A stretch of DNA of 64,000 nt from contig WPIO01000018.1 of NCBI GenBank assembly GCA_009760855.2, forward strand, positions 3,350,001 to 3,414,000. Direction: 5' to 3'. This document shows, piece after piece, positions 1 through 10,373 of the stretch. The position numbers and the translations under genes are program-made. Each line of letters begins with the position of its first letter. The first letter of the stretch is position 1. Under the pieces are notes generated by a model. The model saw nothing but the letters and a program-made list of their open reading frames with translations. It did not search any database and had not been told where the DNA came from. The stretch is from Cristatella mucedo (lineage: Eukaryota > Bryozoa > Phylactolaemata > Cristatellidae).

Positions 1-164
1 ACGTGGCTGGCCACTGCGTGCCTTTACCGCTACCCATGTGCAGCAGCAGTCAATGTGGACAGACGGGGAGACATTGGAAATGAGGATCATTCTCTAGTTT
101 ACGACTTTTCAAATGCTAGTGTACCGAGCTGTGTGTGACGTCAGCGACGCTTCACTCTATTCAG

Positions 165-526
165 ATCACGGCGTGTCTGCCGGCGGCATCGGCAGCAGGC
201 GGGACTTCCTCACGTACGTGCTGTCGCTGATGCGATCGCAGAGCGACGAGCACGCCGGCAACATGCCGAGCACCGACGTGATGGCGCTCAAGCACGTGGC
301 CTACGCATTCGACGCCCTCGTCTACTACATGCGCCACGGCAGCAGCAGCAGTGGCGGCGGCGCCGCGGCTGCTGCCGCTCGCTGGGGCGTCGGTGGACCG
401 GGCTCAGCCGAAGGTGGGCGGGTGGCAGCGGCAGCTGGCCAGCAGTTGTCGCACCACGACAAGATTGCCATTCACTCGTGGCCCGCCGATCGCGACGAGG
501 AAGAGGACGACGAGGGTCCCTCAAAA
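165..526 (+). CDS. UBR5: UBR5 exon A (pre-HECT linker)
   Basis: The acceptor is tattcag before 165 and the donor is GTATGT after 526. It encodes [18 protein letters not shown] and [15 protein letters not shown], which align with a conserved UBR5 segment between the UBR box and the HECT region. It then runs into a Ser/Gly/Ala-rich stretch and an acidic DEEEDDEG tract, as in other UBR5 proteins. It starts in phase with 2 nt carried over and ends in frame. The DNA in 1-164 is probably intron; I could not identify an earlier exon there. Confidence 0.85.
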
Positions 527-3500
527 GTATGTGGCTCGTCGCCTCCGCCAAAGCAGCAGCAGCCGTGTCGCCACTGGCGCTCCCCTCCTCCCTGCTTCCC
601 TTCATCCCTCCACTCTCCCCGACCGACGCTTTCCGTCTGTTCCTCTCTGTTTGCGGCTCGCAAAGCAGGCAATCGGCCTGCGCCTCCGCAATACAGCGGG
701 ATTGCGACGATCGATCGGTTCGTTCCGTCCAGATGCTTGGCGACGATGCCTGCCGAGAAGCGGACGACGCTGCGCTGCTGTCGACCACGACTGCCGTGCA
801 GTGTCGCCCTTTTTTCCGTCGCTCCGACTCGACGACGTTCCTCGGCTGCATTCCGCCCGACCCTGTGCACACGCCGCTGTCGGAGGCGCTGCCGCTCGCC
901 GACCGGCCGCAACTGCTGCAGCCACTCGTGAGGCGCGAGGAGCTGTTCGGCATGAGCCGCCAGCCGCTGACGCTGGCCTGCTCTGCCGGCGCCCAGGTGC
1001 GTGCGTGGGCGCGCACGCTCGCCTCTGCCAGGCGAGCGCTCTCCGTCGCCGCCGGTCGACGTTTCGAGCTCATCCGCCCGGCCCCTCCCGGCCGCTGCTC
1101 TGTGGAGTCGCAGCGTCAATGCCTGTCGGGATGGCGTGGCACCCTTTCGGTGCACGTTTTTCCTCTCTCTGTCGCTCTAGGGGAGCTCGGCGAGAAAGAG
1201 CAGCCGCTTCTCACAGCTGTCGCTGCACATGGGACTCAGCGCGTCGTCCGACGGCAGCGGTGGCGGCAGAAGTGGCAGCCCGGAGCGTGCCGAGCACGAC
1301 TGGTCGGGCCCAGTTTCCGGTCAGCAGCATGGTGCTGCTGCTGGTGCGGACCACCAGCAGCACTCGCAGGCCGGCGTCCAGGATGACGACCGCGCTTTCG
1401 GCATGGCCACCCAGCGGCACGCAGCGACGACACTACAGTCGCAGCTGCCTGGCCTGCTGCTGGCGCATGCCGCCGGCGGGAGTGGCGGTGGCAGCAGACA
1501 GACCAGCGTCATTGTCTCCAACAGCGTGCTGCCGCCGCTGGCGGCAGCGGCTGGTGCCGCCGCCGACAGGCAGCTTCCGGATCTGTGGCGCTTCAGCAGG
1601 TAGGCGACCGGCATGCGCGCACGAGCTGACTCTCCCCGACAGGACCGTTTGTGATGGAGGCCAGTGCCAGTGCCGCCCATCTTGCCCTTGCCGTCCCCGC
1701 CTCCCATCTCAGCAGCCCGAGCTGCCCCTCACCCATCGTCGCGCTCGTCGTCTTGGCCGCCGCCTTCGACCGACTTTTCCGTCGGCTTCTCGTCGCAGGG
1801 CGCCGTTCGCCAGCATGCCGCCCGCAGCCCCTCAGAAGACTCTGGGCTTCTTCGGCGAGCCGGTGACTCACGAGATCCTGGTGGGCCGCTGGCGGCACAC
1901 GGTTCAGCTGTTCGGGCAGGTGTTTTGCGAGGATGTGGGCGCCGAGCCGGGCTCCATCATCAGCGAGCTGGGCGGCTTCCCCATCAAGGAGAGCAAGTTC
2001 CGGCGCGAGATGGAGAAGCTTCGCAATTCGCAGCAGCGCGACCTGTCGCTCGACGTGAGTCTGCCGCCGGGAGGGCGCACGCACACCTCTTGAGAAGCCA
2101 GCCTCTTGCCGCCGGCCGCGCAGAGTGCTCGCTCAGCTGAGCATCCATCCGTCCGAGCCTCGCTCTCGTTTGCAGGTGGAGCGAGAGCGGTCGCTGCTGC
2201 TGCAGATGACTTGCAAGCAGCTCAACCTGCAGTACAACAGGCGCAGCTCGGGATATGCGTCGTCCGTGCCGCCGCTGGCTGTGCACCGCGTCAAGGTCAC
2301 CTTCAAGAACGAGCCGGGTGAAGGCAGCGGTGTCGCTAGAAGTTTCTACACTGCCTTCTCACAGGTATGCCTCGGTGTGCGACATCGATGTAGGTGGGGG
2401 GGTCGCAAGGCCTTCCTTAGGGCTGCCCACATCAAGGCATAGTAGTAAGGAGAGTTTCTTGTAAATCAGGCTTTTGTGTGCGAGTGCATGCGTGCCCCGC
2501 GCCTGGTCTAGTCGATACCTACAGCATATAGGTGTGCGTAAAGTGGTAAAGTGCTAGAAGCTTAAGCAAGACTCGCTGTTGTTTTTTGTTGCCGTCGTGC
2601 AGAGACCGCTCACTAGCAGATGACCTCGTTAGCTCCACATTCAAGCTTGTCCGCTTTCATGAACGTGGCATTGCAAAAGTCGGTCCTGCCTAGACGAGGA
2701 TGTTGAGCTCAAGTAGTCGGGCTCAGTATTTTATTATGGGAACATACAACATAGTGCACCCTAGCTTAGTGGGTATCTACATGAGTTCTTTAAAGTTTGG
2801 TCCTAAAATTCCTGTCATAGGATTATGACGCAAGAGTCCTGCTGCCTTTGTGTGCAGCTGCCCACGTGTGACACTGGCAACTGCTGCCAGTGTCACACGG
2901 GAAATCGTTGGACCGATGATTAATAGAAGGAACCGTTTCAGACAACTTCGCGAATTTGGCGAACTTCGGATTTTATTAGTATGTCATAATCAGTCGTGGC
3001 GCTAGTGGTTCTCTTCGAGCGTTATGCGAGTGTAACAATATTAATAGGATCATAACTGCTGTTTTTCACCACCTGAAGCAATAGCGCATCGGCAGTCTCT
3101 TCTAGGCAATGTTTGGTGCTTTCGTGACAGTCTGGAGCTTCGTCGAGCTACTTTTTCCCCTTCTCTTTCTGTATTCGTAGGCCGTACTGTCTGGAGAAAA
3201 GCTGCCCAGCATGAAGCAGTGTCTGGTCGGCAGTGGTGCCTCAGGCGGAAGTGGTGCCTCGGGCGGAAAGGGCGTCGGCCCTGTGGCCAGCCTGCGCGCT
3301 CGAGTCCGTCTGCAGCCGGAACGCGAGCGCAGCGCGCCGCGAAGCCTGTCCTACGATGCGCCGCCCTTCTACATGCCTTCTTCGTCGGGCGGCGGCGGAG
3401 GAGGATCGGAAGCGACAGAGCTCAACACACAGTTTGCTCTTCCGCGACGTCAGCTTGGCGAGAAGCTCTATCCCTAAGGTCCAGGCGTTGCAGCCGGTAC

Positions 3501-6500
3501 GTTTGGAGGCGAAGCGGCGCTCGGCGGAGCCGCGATCTCTGCTCCCGCATCTGCCCTGTGAGCTGCGCTCGAGTTGCCGGTCGCGCAAGCCGGCTGCCGC
3601 CGTGCTGTGCTTCCATCCCGAGATTAGCATATTTTCTAGAGGAGAGAGACAGAGAGAGAAAGAGAGAGAGAAAGAGGGAGAGATATTGGCCTCTACCGAC
3701 CGAGTCAACGATCGCAGATGGCAGCGGGCAGCTCCCCCTTCCTCGGCGAACTGCTCTACTCGTCGGTTGGCCCTTCGACGGTCACGTGTCTTAGCACTGA
3801 GCTGGGGACGCCAGCCTTGCTGCCCCCTCCTCTTTGGCCCGGGCTTCCGTGTTCGCGTCGGTTTGAGAGAGGCGTGCTTCTGCATTTGGTTTCAGCGGCA
3901 GCCGTGACTCCACGGCAGCAGGCGGTTTTCATTCCCTTGGTCTGGCCTTGGCAGTTTGTGCGTTCGAAGTATTCTTCGCCAGCCCGGCCCGCCACTCTGC
4001 CCGGTCTCGCGCACACTCACGCAACCTCTCCTCTCCTTGGCAGTCGCTGGCGTCGAAGGTGACCGGCATGCTGCTCGAGCTGTCGCCCAGTCAGCTGATG
4101 GGACTGCTGTCAACCGAGAGCTCGCTGAAGCAGCACATCGACGAAGCCGTCAACATCATACTGATGCACAGCAGGTTGGCAGACGCTGGCCGCTGCTGCT
4201 GTCGCTTAGAAACAAGCTGTCTGCGAAACTGTCCGCGAGCTTGCCGGCACCCTGCCGATGAGCTCGGCTTACGGGACTCTGCCACGTTTGCGCCCGTGTG
4301 CTTGCAGGGACTCGCCGGCCGATCCCGTGGTCGACCTTGACATTTTCAACCTGTCCTCGGAAAGGAAGAGCGCTCCAGTCGCTGCCGGATCCGGCAGCAA
4401 GCCGCGATCGTCGGCCGACATCGGCGGCCTCGCTCCTGGTCAGAGCTCGGCATCTGGGGTGGCTGCCGGGGCGTCGGCCGACGATGGCGATGGCGCAGCA
4501 GTCTTTTGGCAGCCGGGGAAGCAAGGCTTCTACGCCCCGCGGCAGGGACCGTGCACAGCCGATCGGCTCAACGTGTTTCGAAACGTCGGCAGGTGCGTTT
4601 GCATCATCCGACCGAGCGACAGATCTCCCCCTCCTTCACTTGTGTTCGATCCTCGCTCCCTCTGCGTGTGCGTTTGCCGTGCTCATTCCTCGGGAGCTCT
4701 GGCCTGCCCCTCCCCCCTGCGATGCTGCCGACGACCATGCTGTCGGCTAGGCTGCAGGAAGGCAATACGAGTCTTGGCATCGTTGGGCCCTACCCCTCAC
4801 CCACTGTGGGTTGGGCCCTGCCTCTGCACCGGTTCCCGGTGGGCCCCCACCTTTCCTTTTGCGAAAGTCTGTTCGTGGTTTAGGCTGCACTTTCTGTTTC
4901 AGCATCCGGCGGGAGGGCGTTGTGGATGCAGCACTGCATGCCGGCCTTTGAGTGCCCGCTGGCGCCGAGCTCGGCGGCTGCAGCAATGGCGGCTGCTTTT
5001 CGTTTAGGGTCATCGGACTTTGCCTCCTGCAGAACGAAGTCTGCCCTCTCTTCCTCACACGTCCAACGCTCAAGTCGCTGCTCGGCCGACCCATCCGCTG
5101 GCACGACCTGGCCTTTTTTGATCCCGTCATGTACGAAAGTCTGCGTGAGCTGCTCGTGAACGCGGCCGACGAGAAAGAGGGCAGTGCCCTGCTCGAAGCC
5201 CTCGATCTGACGTTCTGCGTGGAGCTGGGTGCCGAGGAGGTGAGGGCACCGCGCCGCCTGGCTGTCGCCACCGGGGCGCAGTCCTCCGAGCGATGCAGTG
5301 TCTTGGCCGTGTGCGGCTTTGGCTGGGCTCCGATGCGACTGCATTGGGAGTCCGTTTGCCGGAGCTGGTCTCACGACTTTAAACTAAGCCCGGAAAGGTA
5401 GCAAGCCTGCAGTCTGGAACTATAGCGCTTCCGCCGAACCATGTTAACATTGTGTAATACAATTTTTTCCTTCTCATCTCTGTGGTCATGACTGGCAGAC
5501 CAACTTAGCTCTACCATAACCGAGATTTTTAACGCTTCTTCGGGAAAAGGGGTCGTCCCCAAGTCCTTCAAATCGGCAATCGTTAGACCCATACTTAAAA
5601 AGCCTGGATTAGATATAGAGGTCCTTGCAAACTATCGCCCAGTTTCCCTTCTTCTTTTCTTGTCAAAGATTCTTGAAAAAATTGTTGCTAACCAGCCGGT
5701 TAAACATATTGAAAAGAATGAAATGTCAGAAACATTTCAATCAGGGTTTAAGAGGCAGCACTCCACTGAAACTGCTCTCCTCCGTGTTGACAATGACATT
5801 CTACGTGGCAACGATGACGTGAATTTCACCGCCCTAGCTCTGCTAGATCTGCTAGATCTGTCAGCTGCCTTCGACACCATTGATCACGATGTTCTACTTG
5901 AACGATTGAGAACAGTGGTCGGTCTGGCAGACGAGGCACTGGCGAGGTTTTACTCGTACTTGTCTGACCGTGTTCAATCCGTGTCGTGTGAGGGTCAGGT
6001 CTCACCCACGAGGCGGGTCACCTGTGTAGTCCCTCTAGTGTCCCGCCTCGGTCTGTCCTCGGTTTCTTGCTATTCTCCATTTATACTCAACCACTAAGAA
6101 AATGGATTAATGCCCATAGAATTGGATATCACTTTTATGCTGACGGTACTCAGCTGTATTTGTCATTCAGACCGTCGGAATCTGCTGTAGCAACTGATAA
6201 ATTGAATGCTTGCCTTGCCGACATTCGATCCTGGATGTCGTAAAACTTCCTGAAACTAAATGACGATGACACCGAACTGCTGCTCATAGGACAGCCCGAG
6301 CGTGTGGTTGGATTCGAAGGCTTTGCTCTTCAAATAGGTGATGCTGTTGTACGACCATCACCACGTGTTCGAAATTTAGGTGTCGTTTTCGACAGCTGCC
6401 TAAATTTTAAAAGCTTCATTCAGAAGACTGCTTCTACAGCTAGCCATCACGTCCGATCCCTATCTAAGATTAGGAGCTGTCTTCCACGGTGATTCGCGTT

Positions 6501-8892
6501 GGTGCGATCGCTCGAATGCTGACGGCCACGCCTCGTTTTGCATTGTGCATTGCACCCGCTGCAGGGTGGCGGCCAGCACGATCTCACAGCCGGCGGCTCC
6601 GGGCTCGCTGTCACCTCTCATAATGCCGCCTGCTACGTGCAAAAGTATGCGGAGCTGCGAATGGTCAAGTGTGCTGAAAAGGCGCTCGAGGTAAGCTCCA
6701 ACGCACCCAGCCGAGCACGCACCGTGCTGCCGCTCAGGCTGAGGCACGCGCTCGGCCTGGCTGCCTCTCCTCTCGTGGGCGTGGCATCCGTGGGCGTGGC
6801 ACCCCTGCGCAGTCGACAGGCGCCGTGCTTCCGCTTTTTGCGGCGTGCTTCCGATCTGATGCCGTTCGCTCTGTGCTGCTGTCGCTGCAGCAAATGAAGC
6901 TGGGCGTGCACGACGTCATTCCAAACAACGCGCTCGACGGCCTCACCGCCGAGGATCTGCGACTGCTGCTGAACGGTCAGAACGAAATCGACGTGCAGAC
7001 GCTCATCAGCTACACGTCGTTTAACGACGAGAGCGGTGAGCACTCGAGTGCACGAGGCCCGCGATCACGATGTGGCCGCACGCCGGAGCGATGCTGGCGT
7101 ACGCGCTGTGGCGCCAACCAACTGCCTGCTCTCGAGCGCGCCGGCGCCAGCGAAAAGCTAGCAAACTAGCAGCCGTTGCTTGGTGCTTGGCGCTCAGTGG
7201 CAGCAAGTGGGCGGTGCCTGTGCTGCAGTTGCTGGCCGCCGCCCTGCTGCTCTCGCAGCCACGCCTCCTTGATGGTCTTTCTTTGGCCATTCGAATGGCT
7301 CGTCTACTTTGCTGCAGGTGAAAGCGTAGCAGACAAAGTGCAGAAGTTCAAGCGCTGGTTCTGGTCCATAGTGGAGAAGATGACGCACTCAGAAAGGCAG
7401 GACTTGGTGAGTGGCGTGGCGGCCACGCTTCGTGTGCGTTTTCGTGTGCACGGGTGCGTGCGTGTTCTCCTGCTAGCACTCACCTCTCCCCTTTCCAGGG
7501 GACGGCACTGCTGTGTATGACTCGCTTCCGCTGTATCCACTTCGATTGCTCTCACATTTATTTCACTCCTTGTTATGCAACAAAGAGAAGTTGGGAAGCA
7601 TAGCAGAGTCAGTAGAGCAGTTGAGGTAGTGAGTTGCATGGAAGTAGCAGCTCGGGACTGCTGGAAAGGATGTGCCACATTCGGCAGCAGGAGAGCAGTT
7701 GTCGTTGTATAAGAATTATGGAGGTGAGTTCAACAGTCTAGGCCCTCCAGGGCAAATGCTTCTGTCGACGACGGTCTTTAAGAGGAGAAATGGAACGAAT
7801 TTTTTGTCGCATAAGAAGATATCAGTTCCTCCACTATGTCCACTATGCATGGACTGAAAGAATGAGAAACCGAGTAGGGTGGTCTCAGCCATCAGAGCTG
7901 TGTCGTCCCTGTCTCAGTTAGAAGAAATGCACCAAGCTTTATAACTTGGTCACGAATAAGTTGTCTTTAGATTTTTGTGATTGGACACTTAATGTGTGGA
8001 CATTTAGAAACTTTCCTCTGCTATCGGAAAGCCGATCACTAGGATTGGAGATGCTGCCAGCATAATGAGTTCCTTTGTTGACATGATGTATGCACGGATG
8101 GTGTAATGGCACCGATTGGTGTATAAAATTCTTTAAATTTCGTTAAGTTTCGGCCGGTTAAATGACTTGTATGCTAAACGGCAAATACATCAGGGACAGT
8201 GAGTTTGCAGGAACCCTGTAATGGCAGGCAGTCTTGAATTCACTTCAATTCAATTGTCTACTCGTTTATTTTATTTATTCATGGCAGCTACAAATCGAGA
8301 AATCTCTGAAGGAGAGCATTATGCATGGGGTCAATATGGCTAATAGAGAGTCTTCTTAAACTGGAAGCTACATTTCAAACTTCGGTCAGTAGTGGTAAGC
8401 ATGAAGGTGAACATTGAGGTCGAGTAAGGAGCCCAGGCTGAGGAGTGTGAGCACTCTTGAACGCATAGTATAAGGTTCAGGAAAAATTTCGTGCACCTTG
8501 TTAAAATAATTGTTTAGTAAATAGTTATTTTTTAAAGAAATTAATACATCGTTCTTTTAACACTGCACACGAACCTTTTCCTTAGCCTTATATTAACCGC
8601 AAGTCAGAAGTGTGAGGTATACTATGATGGTGTTTTTTATGCAAAAAACCGGATTGATCGATTAATACATGAGTTACAGGTGTACTTTTGGACCTCAAGC
8701 CCAGCTCTTCCTGCTAGCGAAGAAGGCTTCCAGCCAATGCCCACTATCACGATACGACCGCCGGACGACAACCACTTGCCCACAGCAAACACGTGCATAT
8801 CGAGGCTATACATACCTTTGTATTCCTCCAAGGCTATTCTCAAAACCAAGCTGCTTCTCGCCATCAAAACGAAGGCCTTTGGATTTGTTTAG
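165..8892 (+). CDS. UBR5: UBR5/hyd HECT-type E3 ubiquitin ligase, C-terminal part (13 exons, spliced gene)
   Basis: UBR5 (EDD; Drosophila hyd) is a very large E3 ligase. Its HECT domain accepts ubiquitin from an E2 on a cysteine and passes it to substrates. Exons read here: 165-526, 697-996, 1181-1599, 1799-2054, 2176-2364, 3181-3496, 4044-4174, 4308-4592, 5008-5239, 6565-6690, 6891-7035, 7318-7406, 8680-8892. All have GT donors and AG acceptors, and the phases are compatible at every junction. Signature blocks are [62 protein letters not shown] (MLLE domain), [22 protein letters not shown] and the catalytic [12 protein letters not shown]. The N-terminal part (beta-propeller, UBA, UBR box) lies upstream of the window. 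One exon has a +1 frame break at 3475, so the locus as written is not a clean ORF. Identity is near certain from sequence; the functional state depends on that break. Confidence 0.95.
697..996 (+). CDS. UBR5: UBR5 exon B
   Basis: The block [19 protein letters not shown], followed by [10 protein letters not shown] and REELFG, is a hallmark of UBR5 orthologues. The acceptor at 696 (gcaatacag) is chosen because it gives phase 0 to match the previous exon. An earlier cag at 666-668 would be out of frame. The donor is CAG|GTGCGT at 996/997. The N-terminal third is acidic and poorly conserved, as expected for this linker. Confidence 0.85.
1181..1599 (+). CDS. UBR5: UBR5 exon C (low-complexity linker)
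   Basis: A strong polypyrimidine acceptor (gtcgctctag) precedes the frame beginning [19 protein letters not shown]. The rest is rich in Ser, Gly, Ala and Gln and is not strongly conserved. Phase 0 at the start and a 2-nt remainder (AG) at the GTAGGC donor fit the neighbouring exons exactly, which is the main support for these limits. No domain is recognised; in the family this is a disordered linker before the HECT-proximal region. Confidence 0.75.
1799..2054 (+). CDS. UBR5: UBR5 exon D (HECT-proximal conserved region)
   Basis: It encodes [33 protein letters not shown] and [20 protein letters not shown], nearly identical to vertebrate UBR5. The acceptor is cgtcgcag; the first G completes an AGG codon begun by the AG left from the previous exon. 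The donor GTGAGT falls after the Asp codon in frame. This segment leads into the N-lobe of the HECT fold. Confidence 0.93.
2176..2364 (+). CDS. UBR5: UBR5 exon E (start of HECT-like fold)
   Basis: Exactly 63 codons in phase 0, beginning [12 protein letters not shown] and ending in [30 protein letters not shown] corresponds to the start of the HECT N-lobe strand pattern seen in UBR5. The donor GTATGC follows the terminal CAG. The following intron (2365-3180) holds a perfect hairpin, described separately. Confidence 0.95.
2865..2899. repeat. Perfect 15-bp hairpin in a UBR5 intron
   Basis: CGTGTGACACTGGCA at 2865-2879 is followed by a 5-base spacer and its exact reverse complement at 2885-2899. 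Pairing does not extend usefully beyond the 15 bp. It is too short for a standard animal pre-miRNA as seen. No function assigned. Confidence 0.7.
3181..3496 (+). CDS. UBR5: UBR5 exon F, with a +1 frame break at 3475
   Basis: The exon opens with [11 protein letters not shown], matching the family's AFLSNEKLPNL. It continues through a Gly/Ser-rich insert, then [17 protein letters not shown], and reaches [10 protein letters not shown]. There the reading frame hits TAA (3475-3477). If one base at 3475 is skipped, the next codons read KVQALQP up to the GTACGT donor after 3496. That is the family sequence expected at this spot (LYPRVQAMQP in vertebrates), and it restores phase 0 for the MLLE exon. 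No plausible splice bypass exists: the only nearby GT would give a 31-nt intron and delete the conserved residues. The cause is either a sequence or assembly error, an allele-specific null, or recoding. I favour error or allele. Confidence 0.88.
4044..4174 (+). CDS. UBR5: UBR5 exon G: MLLE (PABC) domain
   Basis: It encodes [18 protein letters not shown] and continues to the helix [11 protein letters not shown]. The K-x-TGMLLE motif is the signature of MLLE domains, which are shared with poly(A)-binding protein and bind PAM2 peptides in partner proteins. The acceptor is ccttggcag and the donor GTTGGC leaves AG, completing an Arg codon with the next exon. In UBR5 the MLLE domain is carried within the HECT-bearing C-terminal region. 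Confidence 0.95.
4308..4592 (+). CDS. UBR5: UBR5 exon H: acidic linker and HECT N-lobe
   Basis: It starts [17 protein letters not shown], passes through a Ser/Gly/Ala-rich linker ending in an acidic DDGDGAA stretch, and enters the HECT domain at [13 protein letters not shown]. It ends LNVFRNVGR with the Arg codon split over a GTGCGT donor. Vertebrate UBR5 has the same order: acidic linker, then a YQPGKRGFYTPR-type block. Confidence 0.93.
5008..5239 (+). CDS. UBR5: UBR5 exon I: HECT N-lobe
   Basis: It encodes [13 protein letters not shown], then [20 protein letters not shown] and [13 protein letters not shown]. The acceptor is cgtttag and the donor [17 protein letters not shown] is invariant in UBR5 orthologues. 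The downstream intron (5240-6564) contains a LINE reverse-transcriptase fragment in the same orientation. Confidence 0.95.
5500..6490 (+). mobile_element. LINE (CR1/L2-like) reverse transcriptase fragment inside a UBR5 intron
   Basis: Translation gives [40 protein letters not shown] and [17 protein letters not shown], the standard fingers/palm order of non-LTR retrotransposon reverse transcriptases. Further on, [12 protein letters not shown] occupies the active-site position, where active enzymes have YADD. The second Asp is Gly here, and there are frameshifts and a stop after RSWMS. The copy is truncated at both ends; the 3' half present in the other copies is missing. Confidence 0.85.
6565..6690 (+). 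CDS. UBR5: UBR5 exon J: HECT
   Basis: 42 codons in phase 0. Begins [11 protein letters not shown] and includes [11 protein letters not shown], the counterpart of the YVRKYAEHRM block of the family. The acceptor is cccgctgcag and the donor GTAAGC. It lies only about 75 bases after the end of the LINE fragment in the preceding intron. Confidence 0.94.
6891..7035 (+). CDS. UBR5: UBR5 exon K: HECT
   Basis: It encodes [30 protein letters not shown] and [10 protein letters not shown], the region leading toward the flexible hinge and C-lobe. The last base (G) starts a Gly codon completed by the next exon. The donor is GTGAGC and the acceptor gtcgctgcag. Confidence 0.95.
7318..7406 (+). CDS. UBR5: UBR5 exon L: HECT
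   Basis: A short 89-bp exon encoding [20 protein letters not shown] and then MTHSERQDL, which matches the family block [20 protein letters not shown]. Acceptor tttgctgcag, donor GTGAGT, phases consistent on both sides. The intron that follows contains an antisense LINE 3' fragment. Confidence 0.95.
7570..7835 (-). mobile_element. LINE 3' fragment, antisense, last UBR5 intron
   Basis: Reverse complement of the LINE 3' region seen at 11760-11960, with shared strings such as gtgggaagcatag and ggtagtgagt in mildly diverged form. No complete ORF. It lies in the 7407-8679 intron. The rest of that intron (7836-8679) shows nothing I recognise. Confidence 0.7.
8680..8892 (+). CDS. UBR5: UBR5 last exon: HECT C-lobe with catalytic cysteine and stop
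   Basis: It begins [17 protein letters not shown], continues [20 protein letters not shown] and ends TKAFGFV then TAG. The Cys codon at 8794-8796, in LPTANTC, corresponds to the ubiquitin-thioester cysteine of HECT ligases. The terminal aromatic FGFV tail is also typical of UBR5. Acceptor gagttacag. This exon is fully conserved, with no sign of decay, which argues that the gene is functional. Confidence 0.96.
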   Translation: MYFWTSSPALPASEEGFQPMPTITIRPPDDNHLPTANTCISRLYIPLYSSKAILKTKLLLAIKTKAFGFV

Positions 8893-10373
8893 TCACTTTT
8901 CGGACGTTGTGCATTAGTTAAGTATCGTTAGGCACTTGTCCTAAAGAGCTGCTGAGTTACAGCATGCTCGTGATCACTTGGACGATCGTGTCATCAGTTG
9001 CTACATGTGCATTTTGCACATGCATTGAATTTGTGTCATGCCTCAGTGGTAGCTTTTGTGCTATCGTTGCTTGTGTCAAATCGGCTGTGTTGGAATTTAT
9101 TCCAGCATAATATCGCGAGCTTGGCCATTCTCTCCGTTCGTTCATTAAAACTATGGAAGACAAATGTGTCGTCAGCTATCGATGCCGTTGGCCGTGTTCA
9201 TGGATGGTTCAAAAATCTGGCCGTTGCTGGTCGTCGGGCAAGGGATACGGTCTCTAGTCGCCGGGTACAGTGGACCTAATAGTTCGCAGCTCGTCTACCG
9301 ATTGCAGTTAAGTCTCACACCTCAGGCAGTACACCGGGATCCGGCTCGACCGAGCTGGTGGCTGCTTCAAGCTAAAGCTTTAAGCATGACTTGAATACAG
9401 TCGAACAATGGTCTCGGTAGGCCAATCGGCAGAGCTTGGGCGCCGAGTCGCTCCCCGCTCGAGACGATTTTTCTACGCCCTGCGCCTCGGCAGATTGCCT
9501 TAGCTCTGTACTTGATAAAATTGAGGCTGGATGCCTCTCAACAAAGGGCATAGGTTCAACAAGCCTGTGACTGGTGGAAGTGCAGTCAGACGTGGGCCTA
9601 CGGCGCGGCATCGTCGCCAGTGCAAGAAACTAGGTCGGAGCCTCTCCTTGTTCTTTTTCGAGGAATTCGCAATGGATGTACGATTTAAAATACGTTAAGT
9701 ACGACTTATGTGACGCGACTACCCTGAAGCTGTGGGGAAAGGCTGATGAATATTCACTGAGCACGTGTGCCTCCCTTCCATCGGCTGCTGCTACTAATTT
9801 TTGCTTCCAAAGCAGCATTCCGATCGATCGCCCTGACGCTGTGACGGGATTTCAGTAGGTGTCGATTTTTTGAGAATATTAAGTTCTGTTCTATCAGAAG
9901 CATTACAGTAGCGACATCGACTTTTCTCGTCACGTCTTACCTATGGCTTCGCATGGGCAAAGTGGGATGTTCTCTCAACATTGCTGCACTGTCCTGATGG
10001 AAGTTCCCGACATGGCGACAGAGTTTCTTAGTAAAGGAGGGTGCCTGGCTTATCTAAAACTGGTACGGTCATGTTCAATTAAATATACACAGAAAATGAT
10101 GATTATACAGAAAACCGATACGAAACCAATAATTTGTCAAAACTGGCTAATTTCGTGTTTGACATCGTGTGTGTATCCTATGGCGGCGGTGCAGATTGCT
10201 GACTTACCGTAACAGCTTTCTCGTACTGACCATTCTTCAGGTGGCATTGTGGCTTTGAGGTGTTCAATACTGCGGAAAAGTAAGGCCGGCTGTACGGGTT
10301 GCTTAGTCCGCTGGATTTAGCGGATCGGACCGCTGGAGCCCGTACCGATATGGCTGAGCAGATGTTCCTTAAG
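8893..10373. other. Intergenic DNA downstream of UBR5
   Basis: No conserved reading frame. The UBR5 3'UTR must begin here; an ATTAAA at 9144-9149 is a possible poly(A) signal about 250 bases after the stop, with weak support. The remainder is unremarkable AT-moderate sequence. Confidence 0.4.

Noticed and set aside
288-1155. Long minus-strand frames opposite the UBR5 exons
   Set aside because: Shadows of GC-rich coding sequence. Arg/Ala/Ser-rich with no similarity, while the opposite strand is clearly UBR5.
351-2093. 580-codon open frame on the plus strand
   Set aside because: Only its final part (1799-2054) is real, as a UBR5 exon. The rest runs through two introns and the wrong frame of three other exons in GC-rich DNA.
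3241-3885. 214-codon minus-strand frame
   Set aside because: Overlaps the UBR5 exon and a purine-rich intron; no recognisable features.
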